A stretch of DNA of 64,000 nt from Nocardioides caeni. GTDB taxonomy: Bacteria; Actinomycetota; Actinomycetes; Propionibacteriales; Nocardioidaceae. The DNA lies in the NCBI RefSeq assembly GCF_004912195.1, contig NZ_STGW01000004.1:274809-338808 (forward strand), read 5' to 3'. Shown here in pieces: positions 26,295 through 34,549 of the stretch (within the stretch, counting starts at the first letter, position 1; the number at the start of each line of letters is the position of its first letter). A program made the position numbers and the translations under genes. The notes under the pieces were generated by a model. It did no database searches. It was not told the DNA's origin and was given only the letters and a program-made list of their open reading frames with translations.

Positions 26295-26711
26295 TTGGCA
26301 CCACCGCTATCTCGTCGAACCGACCCTGCCCCGAACGCCACGAACGGAACCCTCGAACGCACCGTAGTGGTTCCTCATCGGGCGTGAGGCGATTTCATCG
26401 GTCGGATTCGACAGACGATCCGTGCCTGCCCGAGTTAGGCAGTCTTCAACCGAAGCGCGGGCTGCATGCTGCCCAGGGCTGGTGCGTCATGCTGGGCGGA
26501 TTGCAGCAGCCGCTCTGGGATGCCACATGCCGCCGCGGTCCCGGCCCCACCGTCTTTCGCCGCCGATCCTCGACCGGTGTCAACACCCGCGCGTCGGTCG
26601 TTTGCACGACATTCATAGGCACGCATTGATCGCTCCCAGCCCATCTCATCCCTAGGTGACTGTCAGGTGTCTCGGGCGGCCGTGGCCGCTCCCGGAGTCA
26701 GAGGTGATCAG
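26295..26711. other. intergenic stretch without a supported gene
   Basis: About 415 bases between the SIR2-STAND start and the excisionase-like gene. The short open frames on both strands are antisense copies of each other and show no family signature. It must contain the divergent promoters of the two genes; no clear -35/-10 pair stands out by eye. No tRNA or CRISPR-like repeat seen. Confidence 0.5.
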
Positions 26712-26891
26712 ATGGAAGCAGTGGAGGAGATCCTCACCAGCAGCGAGGTGGCGCGGTGGATCCGGGTGTCGGAGTCGACGCTGTGTCGATGGAGGCAGCG
26801 GGGCGAGGGACCACGGGTGACGTGGATGACCGCGACATGTCCGCGCTACCGGCGCCAAGACGTCGAACAATGGCTCGCCCGAGCCTCCTGA
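26712..26891 (+). CDS. excisionase-like HTH protein
   Basis: 59 residues from ATG 26712, preceded by GAGGTGA. Consists of one HTH_17-type domain: LTSSEVARWIRVSESTLCRWRQRG followed by a wing (PRYRRQDVEQWLARAS). Located 30 nt upstream of the integrase, the usual place for a recombination directionality factor (Xis). A longer start at 26667 is possible. Confidence 0.78.
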   Translation: MEAVEEILTSSEVARWIRVSESTLCRWRQRGEGPRVTWMTATCPRYRRQDVEQWLARAS

Positions 26892-26921
26892 ATCCGGCAG
26901 GCCACGGCACGGCAGACCGCG

Positions 26922-28223
26922 ATGATCGAGAAGACGCCGAGCGGCCGGTTCCGGGCACGCCTGAAGAGTGGGCGGCAGTTCATCGCCAGCCGCACGTTCG
27001 ACACCAAGCGTGAAGCCACTGACTGGCTGTTCCGGGAGAGAGCAGCGCTTGCTGGCGGAATGGACCCTCGTGCGGGGCGCCGCCAAGTTCGCGCGCTGCT
27101 CGAGGAGTGGCTGGTCGTCCGTGAGTTCACAGTTGCCGCGAAGACCTATCGCAGCGATCAGGCGCTGCAGCGCCTGATGCCGACGAGCATGCAGGCAATG
27201 CACGTTGCGGCTGTTTCCGAGCGCGAGGTGGCACGGTCCTTCGAGGCGTTGATCCAGCGGGGGCTCAGCGAGCGGTCGGTCGTCCGCTACCGCGCGAGCC
27301 TGTCGACGTTCTTCGCCTGGTGCGTGCGTGAGAAGGCCGTGGTCCGCAACCCGGTGACCGCGACGAAGGTGCCGCGGTCCTCGGAGGAGCCGACCGAGAT
27401 GCGGCCGTGGACCGAGGCCGAGCTCGAGGCGACGTACGACCGCTGGCGAGCGCGGGACCCGCAGCTGGCCGACGTGCTGCTCGTTCTGGGATGGACCGGC
27501 ATGCGGTGGGGCGAGGCACGGTCCGTCCTCGTCGAGGACGTCGTCACGGTCCCGACGCCGGGGCTGCTGGTACGACGCTCGCAGTCCGAGGGTGGCGCGG
27601 TGAAGGCCACCAAGGGGCGGCACGGCCGCCGCGTCCCGGTCGCCGATCGCATCCTGCCGATAATCGAGCGGATGGTCGCCGACAAGGCACCGACCGACCT
27701 GTTGATCACCACCGGAGGCGGCGCCCAGCTCCATCGCAACGCGGTGCTGCGGACGGTGAAGTGGGAGGACACTGCCGGCGGCCGCCGCATCCACGATCTG
27801 CGCCACACCGCGGCCTGCCTGTGGCTGGCCCGTGGCGTCGACCCCGGCACCGTCCAGGCCTGGATGGGCCACGAGTCGATCGCCACCACCAACCGCTACC
27901 TGCACTTCCTCGGCACCTCGGCCGACCAGGCCGGTCTCGACCGGCTCAACGATCCCGCGCGAGGACCTGTCGTCTCACCGGGCAGTGCCCCGAGCTCCAC
28001 CGCGACCGCCCCGCCAGCAACGGGCGTCCCCACCCGCGGGGACACCCGTGGGGACACGGCCCTGGAGAACCGGCCGGACGCCAGCGACGGCTTGGAACCG
28101 TGGGGGGACGGATGCGGGGACGGGGTCGGGGACCGGCTCAGTCGGAGCACTCAGCAGGGCCTGCGTGCCCCCGTTCCGGGCTGGGGGTACGCCGGGGGTA
28201 AGCGAGGCGGCGTTTCGTGGTGA
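26922..28223 (+). CDS. tyrosine-type site-specific recombinase/integrase
   Basis: 433 residues. N-terminal arm-binding domain (SGRFRARLKSGRQFIASRTF), core-binding SAM-like domain (residues about 55-150) and a catalytic domain with Arg195 in GWTGMRWGEA, His291-x-x-Arg294 in HDLRHTAA, His317 in GHES and the nucleophile Tyr326 in TNRYLH. All required residues are present, so it should be active. About 100 extra residues follow the catalytic domain, a Gly/Asp-rich tail that may be functionless. The gene reads towards the adjacent tRNA-Ala, the likely integration target. Confidence 0.93.
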   Translation: MIEKTPSGRFRARLKSGRQFIASRTFDTKREATDWLFRERAALAGGMDPRAGRRQVRALLEEWLVVREFTVAAKTYRSDQALQRLMPTSMQAMHVAAVSEREVARSFEALIQRGLSERSVVRYRASLSTFFAWCVREKAVVRNPVTATKVPRSSEEPTEMRPWTEAELEATYDRWRARDPQLADVLLVLGWTGMRWGEARSVLVEDVVTVPTPGLLVRRSQSEGGAVKATKGRHGRRVPVADRILPIIERMVADKAPTDLLITTGGGAQLHRNAVLRTVKWEDTAGGRRIHDLRHTAACLWLARGVDPGTVQAWMGHESIATTNRYLHFLGTSADQAGLDRLNDPARGPVVSPGSAPSSTATAPPATGVPTRGDTRGDTALENRPDASDGLEPWGDGCGDGVGDRLSRSTQQGLRAPVPGWGYAGGKRGGVSW

Positions 28224-28265
28224 TCCCGGCCCGCGCGGGGTCGGGCTCACCAGTACCCGAAACGC

Positions 28266-28301
28266 AAGAACCGGCAGGTCGGAGGCGACCTGCCGGTTCT
28301 T
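28266..28301. terminator. strong hairpin between integrase and tRNA-Ala
   Basis: Perfect 15-bp stem (AAGAACCGGCAGGTC and complement) with a 6-nt loop, followed on the plus strand by a short T-run (TTCTTTG). It can terminate the tRNA transcript (minus strand) and the integrase transcript (plus strand). Confidence 0.85.
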
Positions 28302-28308
28302 TGTCTGC

Positions 28309-28384
<76 letters not shown>

Positions 28385-28442
28385 AAGCGTGGAGAAACGC
28401 TAGCACCCGCCGCCGCGAGGAGCCGAATCGGGTCAGGGTGCG

Positions 28443-28694
28443 TCAGTTGCGGTCCTCATCGGCATGACCCGCTGGCCGCGGCGCGTCCGAACCCTCGATC
28501 TCGTCGCCCTCGGCGTCGGGGTCGTCCACGGTGATCGGGCCGGGCGGCGTGCCCTCGGGGAGCGCCACACCGGGGTCGGGGTGCTGGGTGTCGGGCGAGA
28601 CGGCGGTGGCGGAGTCGGCGTAGGCCTGCTCCTCCTCGCGCGCCTCCTCCTCGCTGGGCTGCTCGGCGTAGGGGCTGTCGTCCTGGCTGCTCAT
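28443..28694 (-). CDS. hypothetical acidic protein
   Basis: 83 residues, very acidic and probably disordered (MSSQDDSPYAEQPSEEEAREEE ... DDPDAEGDEIEG). No catalytic motif or membrane span. It precedes or shares the operon of sepX, 36 nt from its stop, and has normal chromosomal codon use. Function unknown. Confidence 0.6.
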   Translation of the reverse strand: MSSQDDSPYAEQPSEEEAREEEQAYADSATAVSPDTQHPDPGVALPEGTPPGPITVDDPDAEGDEIEGSDAPRPAGHADEDRN

Positions 28695-28730
28695 GCCGGG
28701 GCTGTACCCGGCAATGGCGCTGATCAGCCG

Positions 28731-29630
28731 TCAGGAGCCGGTGGCGCGGCGCTGCTCGTCGTCGCCCTGGCCCTCGGCCGCCTCGACGGCACGCTGCGCG
28801 TCGGCCTCGCGGGCGAGGCGGGAGTCGGCCTCGTTGCGGCCCGAGCTCCACACGCCGGTGGAGTCGAGGTCGATGGTGCGGACCGTGCGGCCGGCAGCCG
28901 CCTTGGCGACGTACGTCGGCAGCGGTACGTCGACCGGCGCCCAGCCGCCCCCGACGGACTCGGGGCCCGACTCGTCGAGCAGAGCGGCCGCGACGACGGG
29001 GATCTCGTCGGTGTCGTCGCCGGCGAGGTTGTCGTCGGAGAGGACCGGCACCGTGCCGGTGTCCTCCTCGTCGAGGAGCTGGTCGGCGAGCGTGGTCCGG
29101 CGACGACGGCTGCGCTGCGCACGCTGGGCGCGCTCGCGGCGGACCATCAGCCGGCACAGGACGAGCCACGCGACCATCAGGCCGGCCGGGACGGCGGTCC
29201 ACGCCTGCGCGATGACGCTGCCGATGCCGAGACCGGCGACGGCGATGATCGCCAGGAGGAGGATGTTGAAGACGCGCCGGCGACGGTCGGCGGCGCGGCG
29301 GGCCGCGGCCTGCTGCTGGCGACGACGGCGGCGCTCGGCGGCGTCGAGGCCGGCCTCGTCGCGTCGCGGCTCCGGGCGGGCGACCGCCACGACGACCTCG
29401 GACTCGACCTCGACCTCGACCTCGGAGGTGACCTCAGTGGTCGAACCCGAGACCAGGACGGTCTCGCGGCCCGACACCGCGTCACGGCGGGCCAGCACCC
29501 GCAGGCGGTCGGAGAAGCCGTCGACCGACCGGCTGATGGCGTCCTCCTCGTGCTGCCGGAGGGCCTTGGGGACGAGGTACACGGCCCACGCCACCGCCAG
29601 TGCGACGAAGATCAGTGCGCTCAGGTCCAC
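28731..29630 (-). CDS. sepX: divisome protein SepX/GlpR
   Basis: 299 residues with an N-terminal membrane span (SALIFVALAVAWAVYLVP) followed by KALRQHEEDAISRSVDGFSDRLR, then a long basic coil (RRRRRQQQAAARRAADRRRRVF) and two more spans (NILLLAIIAVAGLGIGSV and PAGLMVAWLVLC). This layout and its neighbourhood (glp/moeA, moaC, mog, RimJ-like) match actinobacterial SepX, called GlpR in corynebacteria, which binds the gephyrin-like Glp at the division septum. The GTG start is probably leaderless: TAACCT lies six bases upstream. Confidence 0.85.
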   Translation of the reverse strand: MDLSALIFVALAVAWAVYLVPKALRQHEEDAISRSVDGFSDRLRVLARRDAVSGRETVLVSGSTTEVTSEVEVEVESEVVVAVARPEPRRDEAGLDAAERRRRRQQQAAARRAADRRRRVFNILLLAIIAVAGLGIGSVIAQAWTAVPAGLMVAWLVLCRLMVRRERAQRAQRSRRRRTTLADQLLDEEDTGTVPVLSDDNLAGDDTDEIPVVAAALLDESGPESVGGGWAPVDVPLPTYVAKAAAGRTVRTIDLDSTGVWSSGRNEADSRLAREADAQRAVEAAEGQGDDEQRRATGS

Positions 29631-29711
29631 ACCGGAAGGTTAGGAGCGCTAGCGCACGGTGGGGCGCATGTCCATCGGTGTGTCACAGATTGATTCCTGT
29701 GACTGATGGGG

Positions 29712-30353
29712 TCACGCCGGGTCGTGCTCCTCGAGCCGCACCAGCACGCCTCGTGGCGCCTCCTCCTTGGTGACGGCGAAGATCCGGTGGTCGCGCCACT
29801 CGCCGTCGATGTGGAGGAAGTTCGGGGCATAGCCGACCTCGCGGATGCCGAGCTTCTCGACCACGCGCAGGGAGTTGGTGTTCTCGGGGCGGATACAGAT
29901 CTCGATGCGGTGCAGGCCGGCGACGAAGAAGCAGTGGTCGATGACCATCGCGACGGCGCGGGGGATGACACCGCGGCCGGCGAACTCGTGGTCGATCCAG
30001 TAGCCGACCGACGCGAACTGCGCCGAGCCCCGCACGATGTTGTTGACGCTCACCTGGCCGGCGAACCGGCCGTCGACCTCCACGACGAAGGGGTACGTCG
30101 TCCCCTGCCGTGCCGCGAGCTGCAGCCGCCGGACCAGGGCCCGGAAGGACATCGGCCGCGGGTCCGCACCGGGCGGGGCAGTGGCGTCCCAGCGGGCCAG
30201 CCACAGCGCGTTGCGGCGCCGGGCCGAGCGCCAGGCCGACGCGTCACGACGACTGATCGGCCGCAGCCGCACGACCGGGTCCGTGCCGGAGATGAGCTCG
30301 TTGGGCCAGGCCCGACCCGGCGCCGCGACACGCATCCGCTCGCGACTGCTCAA
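29712..30353 (-). CDS. GNAT acetyltransferase, RimJ/RimL-like
   Basis: Predicted N-acetyltransferase acting on protein N-termini or amino groups, 213 residues. Seen: VVRLRPISRRDASAW at the start, the core strand FVVEVDGRFAGQVSVNNIVRG, IDHEFAGRGVIPRAVAMVID (the acetyl-CoA pyrophosphate loop) and IRPENTNSLRVVEKLGIREVG. The TTG at 30351-30353 has GGGAG seven bases upstream and overlaps the mog stop; ATG 30335 is the alternative. Last gene of the molybdopterin operon in many actinobacteria. Confidence 0.87.
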   Translation of the reverse strand: MSSRERMRVAAPGRAWPNELISGTDPVVRLRPISRRDASAWRSARRRNALWLARWDATAPPGADPRPMSFRALVRRLQLAARQGTTYPFVVEVDGRFAGQVSVNNIVRGSAQFASVGYWIDHEFAGRGVIPRAVAMVIDHCFFVAGLHRIEICIRPENTNSLRVVEKLGIREVGYAPNFLHIDGEWRDHRIFAVTKEEAPRGVLVRLEEHDPA

Positions 30354-30844
30354 TGGTCGCTCCCGACGATCTGCTCGACCGCATGCACCAGCACCGGCGC
30401 GAGGACCGCGAGCGCGTCCTTCACGCCGCCGCGCGAGCCGGGCAGGTTGACGACCAGCGCGGTGCCGGCGACCCCGGCCAGACCCCGGGACAGCGCCGCG
30501 GTCGGCACACCCTTGGCGATGCCGGCCGCGCGGATCGCCTCGGCGAGTCCCGGGACCTCGCGGTCGAGCAACGGCCGGGTGACCTCGGGAGTGCGGTCGG
30601 TCGGGGTGAGACCGGTGCCGCCGGTGGTCAGCACGACGCGGGCGCCGCCCGCCACCGCGGCAGCGATCGCCTCCCCCACCGGCTCGCCGTCGGGACGCAC
30701 GTCCGGGTCGTCGACCACGAAGCCCAGCTCCCGCAGCGCAGCGACGATGAGCGGGCCGGTCGTGTCGTCGTAGACACCAGCGGCGGCACGGTTGGACGCG
30801 ACGACCACGGCCGCGCGGCGCTCGGCGCCCCCCGCAGCGGTCAT
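30350..30844 (-). CDS. mog: molybdenum cofactor biosynthesis protein, MogA/MoaB family
   Basis: Adenylylates molybdopterin before molybdate insertion. 164 residues: AAVVVASNRAAAGVYDDTTGPLI, the binding motif VVLTTGGTGLTPTDRTPEVTRPLLDREVPG and the loop VVNLPGSRGGVKDAL. ATG overlaps the moaC stop (ATGA); its own stop overlaps the acetyltransferase start. All key Thr/Gly/Asp residues of the MPT site are present. Confidence 0.93.
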   Translation of the reverse strand: MTAAGGAERRAAVVVASNRAAAGVYDDTTGPLIVAALRELGFVVDDPDVRPDGEPVGEAIAAAVAGGARVVLTTGGTGLTPTDRTPEVTRPLLDREVPGLAEAIRAAGIAKGVPTAALSRGLAGVAGTALVVNLPGSRGGVKDALAVLAPVLVHAVEQIVGSDH

Positions 30845-31320
30845 CGCGCCCAGTCCCCCGACTTGCCGCCGGTCTTGGACTCGACCCGCACGTCGGTGAT
30901 GACGGCGGCCTTGTCGACCGCCTTCACCATGTCGACGACGGTCAGCGCAGCGACCGAGACGGCCGTCAGCGCCTCCATCTCGACGCCCGTGCGGTCGCTG
31001 GTCCGCACCGTCGCGGTGATCTCGACGGCGTCGTCGGCGACCTCGAGGTCCACGACCACGCCGGAGATCGCGAGCGGGTGACACAGCGGGACCAGGTCGG
31101 GCGTCCGCTTCGCGCCCATGATCCCGGCGATCCGCGCGACCGCGAGCGCGTCGCCCTTCGGCACGCCCTCACCGCGCAGCAGACCGACCACCTCGGCCGA
31201 CACCAGCACCCGGCCCGACGCGCGGGCCTCCCGGGTGGTCACGTCCTTGGCCGACACGTCGACCATCCGGGCCGCACCCTTGTCGTCGACATGGGTCAGC
31301 CGTGCCGGCTCCTCGGTCAC
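30841..31320 (-). CDS. moaC: cyclic pyranopterin monophosphate synthase MoaC
   Basis: Second step of molybdopterin synthesis, converting the MoaA product into cPMP. 159 residues: THVDDKGAARMVDVSAKDVTTREA, the active-site segment PLCHPLAIS with the conserved His, VRTSDRTGVEMEALTAVSVAALTVVDM and DVRVESKTGGKSG. GTG start overlaps the glp stop (GTGA); its stop overlaps mog. Length and motifs are standard. Confidence 0.96.
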   Translation of the reverse strand: MTEEPARLTHVDDKGAARMVDVSAKDVTTREARASGRVLVSAEVVGLLRGEGVPKGDALAVARIAGIMGAKRTPDLVPLCHPLAISGVVVDLEVADDAVEITATVRTSDRTGVEMEALTAVSVAALTVVDMVKAVDKAAVITDVRVESKTGGKSGDWAR

Positions 31321-32522
31321 CAGACCTCCTCATGATGAAGCTCGGGATGAAGCGTCAGCACCTCGACGTGCGTGCCCGCAGGGACCACCCTCCCGCGTGG
31401 CGGTACGACGAGCAATGCGTCGGCCTGCGCGAGGAGTCGTTGCGAGTGACCGGCGTGGCCGGGCAGCGGCTGCCAGCGGCCGGTGTCGTCACGGCGGGCT
31501 GGCAGCAGCACGGTCCGGTCGGTGCCCGTCACGTCGGTGGCCAGCTCCGCCGACCGGCGCCGCCACTCCCTGCCGGTCAGCGCGGTGATCGCAGGGACGA
31601 CGTACAGCAGGAACGAGGCGAGGGCCGCGATCGGCGTGCCGGGGAGCGTGACCACCGGGACCCGGCGGCCGTCGGCCTCGAGGTGGCCGCAACCCTGCGG
31701 ACGGCCGGGCTTCATCGCGACCGGGCCGAACCAGAAGTCGTCCTCGTGCCGCAGCACCGCCTTGACGACGTCGTGGTCGCCGGCAGAGACACCACCGGTC
31801 GTCACGACGAGGTCGCTGTCGGCGGCCGCCGCGAGCAGTCGGGCGCGGAAGGCGGCGGGGTCGTCGGACACCGGGCCGCGCACGACCGGGTCGGCGCCGG
31901 CGCCGCGGGCGGCTGAGGCGAGGGTGATGCTGTTGCTGTCGGGGACGTGCCCGTCGACGAGCTCGGCGCCCGTCGACAGGATCGCGACGCGGGGGCGGGC
32001 GCGGACGACGACCTCGCTCGCGCCGACCGAGGTCAGCAGCCCGAGTGAGCCGGGGCCCAGTCTCGTGCCCGCGCCGAGGGCGACCTCGCCGGCGGCGACG
32101 TCCTCGCCCGCGCGGCGGATGTGACGTCCGGGCGGAGCGCTGCGGCCGATCGTGACCGGGTCGCCCGCGTCAGTCCACTCGAACGGGACAACGAGGTCGG
32201 CGCCCGGCGGGACCGGGGCGCCGGTCATGATCCGGATCGCCGCGCCGTCAGGGAGGTCGACGAGCTCGTCACCGGCGGCGACGGCAGCGGCGACCGGCAG
32301 CACGACGGGGGCCGCGTCGGAGGCAGTGGCGACGTCGGCGGCCCGGACGGCGAAGCCATCCATCGCGGCGTGGTCGAAGGGCGGGACGGACAGGGCGGCG
32401 GCGACGTCCTCGGCCAGCACCCGGCCGAGGGCGTCGACGACGGCGATGCGCTCGGTCGCCGCGGTCGGGACGATGCCCGCCAGGATCCGGGCCCGGTGGT
32501 CCTCGACCGAGGGATCAGGCAT
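31317..32522 (-). CDS. glp: gephyrin-like molybdotransferase Glp (MoeA family)
   Basis: Inserts molybdate into adenylylated molybdopterin; in corynebacteria a Glp also binds FtsZ and GlpR. About 401 residues. MoeA domains in order: I/II (AMDGFAVRAADV, RIMTGAPVPPGAD), III (LSTGAELVDG, SDSDLVVTTGGVSAGDHD), and IV (VTLPGTPIAALASFL then the C-terminal barrel). ATG 32522 is used because it lies just inside the galU stop (8-nt overlap). Co-location with sepX in one run supports the dual role. Confidence 0.93.
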   Translation of the reverse strand: MPDPSVEDHRARILAGIVPTAATERIAVVDALGRVLAEDVAAALSVPPFDHAAMDGFAVRAADVATASDAAPVVLPVAAAVAAGDELVDLPDGAAIRIMTGAPVPPGADLVVPFEWTDAGDPVTIGRSAPPGRHIRRAGEDVAAGEVALGAGTRLGPGSLGLLTSVGASEVVVRARPRVAILSTGAELVDGHVPDSNSITLASAARGAGADPVVRGPVSDDPAAFRARLLAAAADSDLVVTTGGVSAGDHDVVKAVLRHEDDFWFGPVAMKPGRPQGCGHLEADGRRVPVVTLPGTPIAALASFLLYVVPAITALTGREWRRRSAELATDVTGTDRTVLLPARRDDTGRWQPLPGHAGHSQRLLAQADALLVVPPRGRVVPAGTHVEVLTLHPELHHEEVW

Positions 32523-33909
32523 CTCCGGACAGGACCTCGCCCTCGGGGACCCGCTGCGCACCCTTGCCGCTCAGCTCGACGGCGCCGACGACCTGCACGC
32601 CATGGCCGAAGGTCCAGTCCCCGTTGACCGTCAGCGCGCTCGCCCTCGCGAGCGACGGGGCGCCCTCGGGGAAGCGCTTGTCGAACTCCCCCACGACCTT
32701 GAAGTGCGCCGGGTCGAGGTCGACGAAGGGGACGTCGGAGGCGACCTGGGTCAGCGCGAAGTCGTCGCCGATCGCATAGACGTCGGAGCGCAGCACCAGC
32801 AGGTCGTTGGTGGTCTTGACCGGGATGAACCGGTCGCGGCCGACCTCGATCAGCCGCGCACCCTCGAACACCTCGATCGCCGCGCCCATCGCGGTCTCGA
32901 CCTGCACGACCTTCGGGCTGGCCGGGTCGGCCGGGTCGACGGTCTTCTCGTTGCGGATGAGCGGGAGGCCGAGGATGCCGTCGCGCTCGTCCAGCTTCTG
33001 CTTCATCGCGTGCAGGTCGAACCACAGGTTGTTGGTCGAGGTGAACCGGTGCCGGTCGAGGTCGGCCAACGCGGCCAGGTCCTCCTTGGCCGTCTGCGCG
33101 GTCTCCCGCAGCACGATCCGGCCGTCCGCCTTGCGGCGCGCGAAGTGGCCGCCCTTGCGGTCCGAGGCCGTACGACGGACCGCCTCGATCGCGAAGGGCG
33201 CACCGGACGCGGCGAACCAGCCCGCGACCCGCGGCGCCGGCACGGCACCGAGGTTGTCGGAGTTGGACACGAACGCGTAGCGGTAGCCCTGCTCGATCAG
33301 CAGGTCGAGGAGGCCGGTGCCCCGCAGCGCCGTGTAGATGTCACCGTGCCCGGGCGGACACCACTCGAGCTCGGGATCCTTCGGCCACTCGACCGGCAGC
33401 AGGCCGTCGAGGAGCAGCCGGGGCTCCTTGTTCTGCAGGAACTCCAGCGGCAGGCCGGGCACCTCGAGGTCCTCGTAGCGAGCGAGCGCGTGGAGGGTGT
33501 CGGCCGAGGTGCGGAACGAGTTCATCACGATCAGCGGCAGCGGGGCGTCGTACTCCTTGCGGAGGTGGAGCGCCTGCCGGGCGATGATGTCGAGGAAGGA
33601 CAGGCCGCGGCGCACGCAGAGCAGCGACTTGGCGCGCTCCATGCCCATCGACGTGCCCAGGCCGCCGTTGAGCTTGATCGCGACGGTCTTGCGGATCGCG
33701 TCGGCCGCGACGTCGTCGGCGACCTCGACGTCGGCGAGGCTCTCCATGTCGACGGGCTCAATGGTCGACTCGGGGATCAGGCCGGTCTCACCGTGCTCGA
33801 GCAGCCGGTAGTAGTGCGCGAAGGTCTCGACGGCCACCGGGTCGACGCCCGCCTCGACCATCTTGGCCCGCGCCTTGTCCAGGCCACTCCTGCGCCCACC
33901 CATACCCAT
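32515..33909 (-). CDS. UTP--glucose-1-phosphate uridylyltransferase (UDPGP family)
   Basis: Makes UDP-glucose from UTP and glucose-1-phosphate. 464 residues, longer than the GalU type and of the eukaryote-like UDPGP family. Motifs: IKLNGGLGTSMG (nucleotide loop), LIVMNSFRTSADT, WCPPGHGDIYTAL, YAFVSNSDNLGA and FTSTNNLWF. Probably leaderless: TACGAT lies seven bases before the ATG on the minus strand. First gene of the minus-strand run down to sepX and divergent from the cyclo-ligase gene, with a 23-bp shared promoter. Confidence 0.93.
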   Translation of the reverse strand: MGMGGRRSGLDKARAKMVEAGVDPVAVETFAHYYRLLEHGETGLIPESTIEPVDMESLADVEVADDVAADAIRKTVAIKLNGGLGTSMGMERAKSLLCVRRGLSFLDIIARQALHLRKEYDAPLPLIVMNSFRTSADTLHALARYEDLEVPGLPLEFLQNKEPRLLLDGLLPVEWPKDPELEWCPPGHGDIYTALRGTGLLDLLIEQGYRYAFVSNSDNLGAVPAPRVAGWFAASGAPFAIEAVRRTASDRKGGHFARRKADGRIVLRETAQTAKEDLAALADLDRHRFTSTNNLWFDLHAMKQKLDERDGILGLPLIRNEKTVDPADPASPKVVQVETAMGAAIEVFEGARLIEVGRDRFIPVKTTNDLLVLRSDVYAIGDDFALTQVASDVPFVDLDPAHFKVVGEFDKRFPEGAPSLARASALTVNGDWTFGHGVQVVGAVELSGKGAQRVPEGEVLSGDA

Positions 33910-33932
33910 GCTGCCGATCGTAGGCTTGTCGG
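33910..33932. promoter_or_regulatory. 23-bp divergent leaderless promoter with overlapping -10 boxes
   Basis: Plus-strand -10 TAGGCT at 33921-33926, six bases before the GTG at 33933; minus-strand -10 TACGAT (complement of 33917-33922), seven bases before the ATG at 33909. The two hexamers share 2 bp, so only one direction can be occupied by polymerase at a time. No room for ribosome sites. Confidence 0.6.
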
Positions 33933-34535
33933 GTGTCGGAGCGACAACCGAGTCCAGCGACGCAGGCCGCGATCGCCAAGGTGGCCCTGCGCGACCAGCT
34001 CCTGACCGCCCGTCGCCGACGCGCGCTGGCCGAGATCGGCGACGCCGCCCGGAAGATCGCCGAGCACCTGCTCGCCGACGCCGACGTACGACGGGCCGCG
34101 ACCGTCGCCGCCTATGTCTCCGTCGGCAGCGAGCCCGGCACGTCCGTCCTGCTCGACCGGCTCCGGGAGGCTGGCAAGCGGGTGCTGCTGCCGGTCCTGC
34201 TGCCCGACAACGACCTCGACTGGGCCGCCTACGAGGGCGCCGCGGACCTGGTGTCAGCGGGCCGGGGCCTGCTCGAGCCGGCCGGCCCGTCGCTGGGTGT
34301 CGAGGCGGTCGCCACCGCCGACGTGGTCCTCGTCCCCGGCCTCGCCGTCTCCCGGACGGGCCTGCGGATGGGGCGCGGCGGCGGCTCCTACGACCGGGCA
34401 CTGGGTCGCGTCCCCGTCGGCACCACGACCTGCGTGCTGCTCTACGCCGACGAGGTCCTCGACCACGTCCCCGCCGAGCCGCACGACCGCCCCGTCACCG
34501 CCGCCGCCACCCCCGACGGCATCCTCCGCTTCTGA
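33933..34535 (+). CDS. 5-formyltetrahydrofolate cyclo-ligase
   Basis: Converts 5-formyl-THF to 5,10-methenyl-THF with ATP. 200 residues: N-terminal basic helix ALRDQLLTARRRRALAEI, YVSVGSEPGTSVLLDRL, the catalytic region LVPGLAVSRTGLRMGRGGGSYDRAL with the glycine-rich loop, and the C-terminus PHDRPVTAAATPDGI. GTG start, probably leaderless (TAGGCT upstream). The usual E. coli name is ygfA. Confidence 0.93.
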   Translation: MSERQPSPATQAAIAKVALRDQLLTARRRRALAEIGDAARKIAEHLLADADVRRAATVAAYVSVGSEPGTSVLLDRLREAGKRVLLPVLLPDNDLDWAAYEGAADLVSAGRGLLEPAGPSLGVEAVATADVVLVPGLAVSRTGLRMGRGGGSYDRALGRVPVGTTTCVLLYADEVLDHVPAEPHDRPVTAAATPDGILRF

Positions 34536-34549
34536 GGCTCGGGACGGGG

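Larger units (their letters stand above)
19073..28308. mobile_element. integrative genomic island next to tRNA-Ala
   Basis: Bounded on the right by tRNA-Ala(CGC), whose 3' end faces the element, with a tyrosine integrase gene immediately inside and an excisionase-like gene before it. The cargo has lower GC and more A/T third positions than either flank: HTH and zinc-ribbon proteins, a broken NERD protein, a GIY-YIG protein, unknown proteins and a SIR2-STAND protein. The left limit is a guess: it falls somewhere between the creatininase stop (19072) and the HTH gene (19650). The tRNA is intact. The left attachment duplicate was not found by eye. Confidence 0.75.

Noticed and set aside
26446..26655. 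Short open frames between the SIR2-STAND and excisionase genes
   Set aside because: Mutually antisense and without signature; treated as intergenic.
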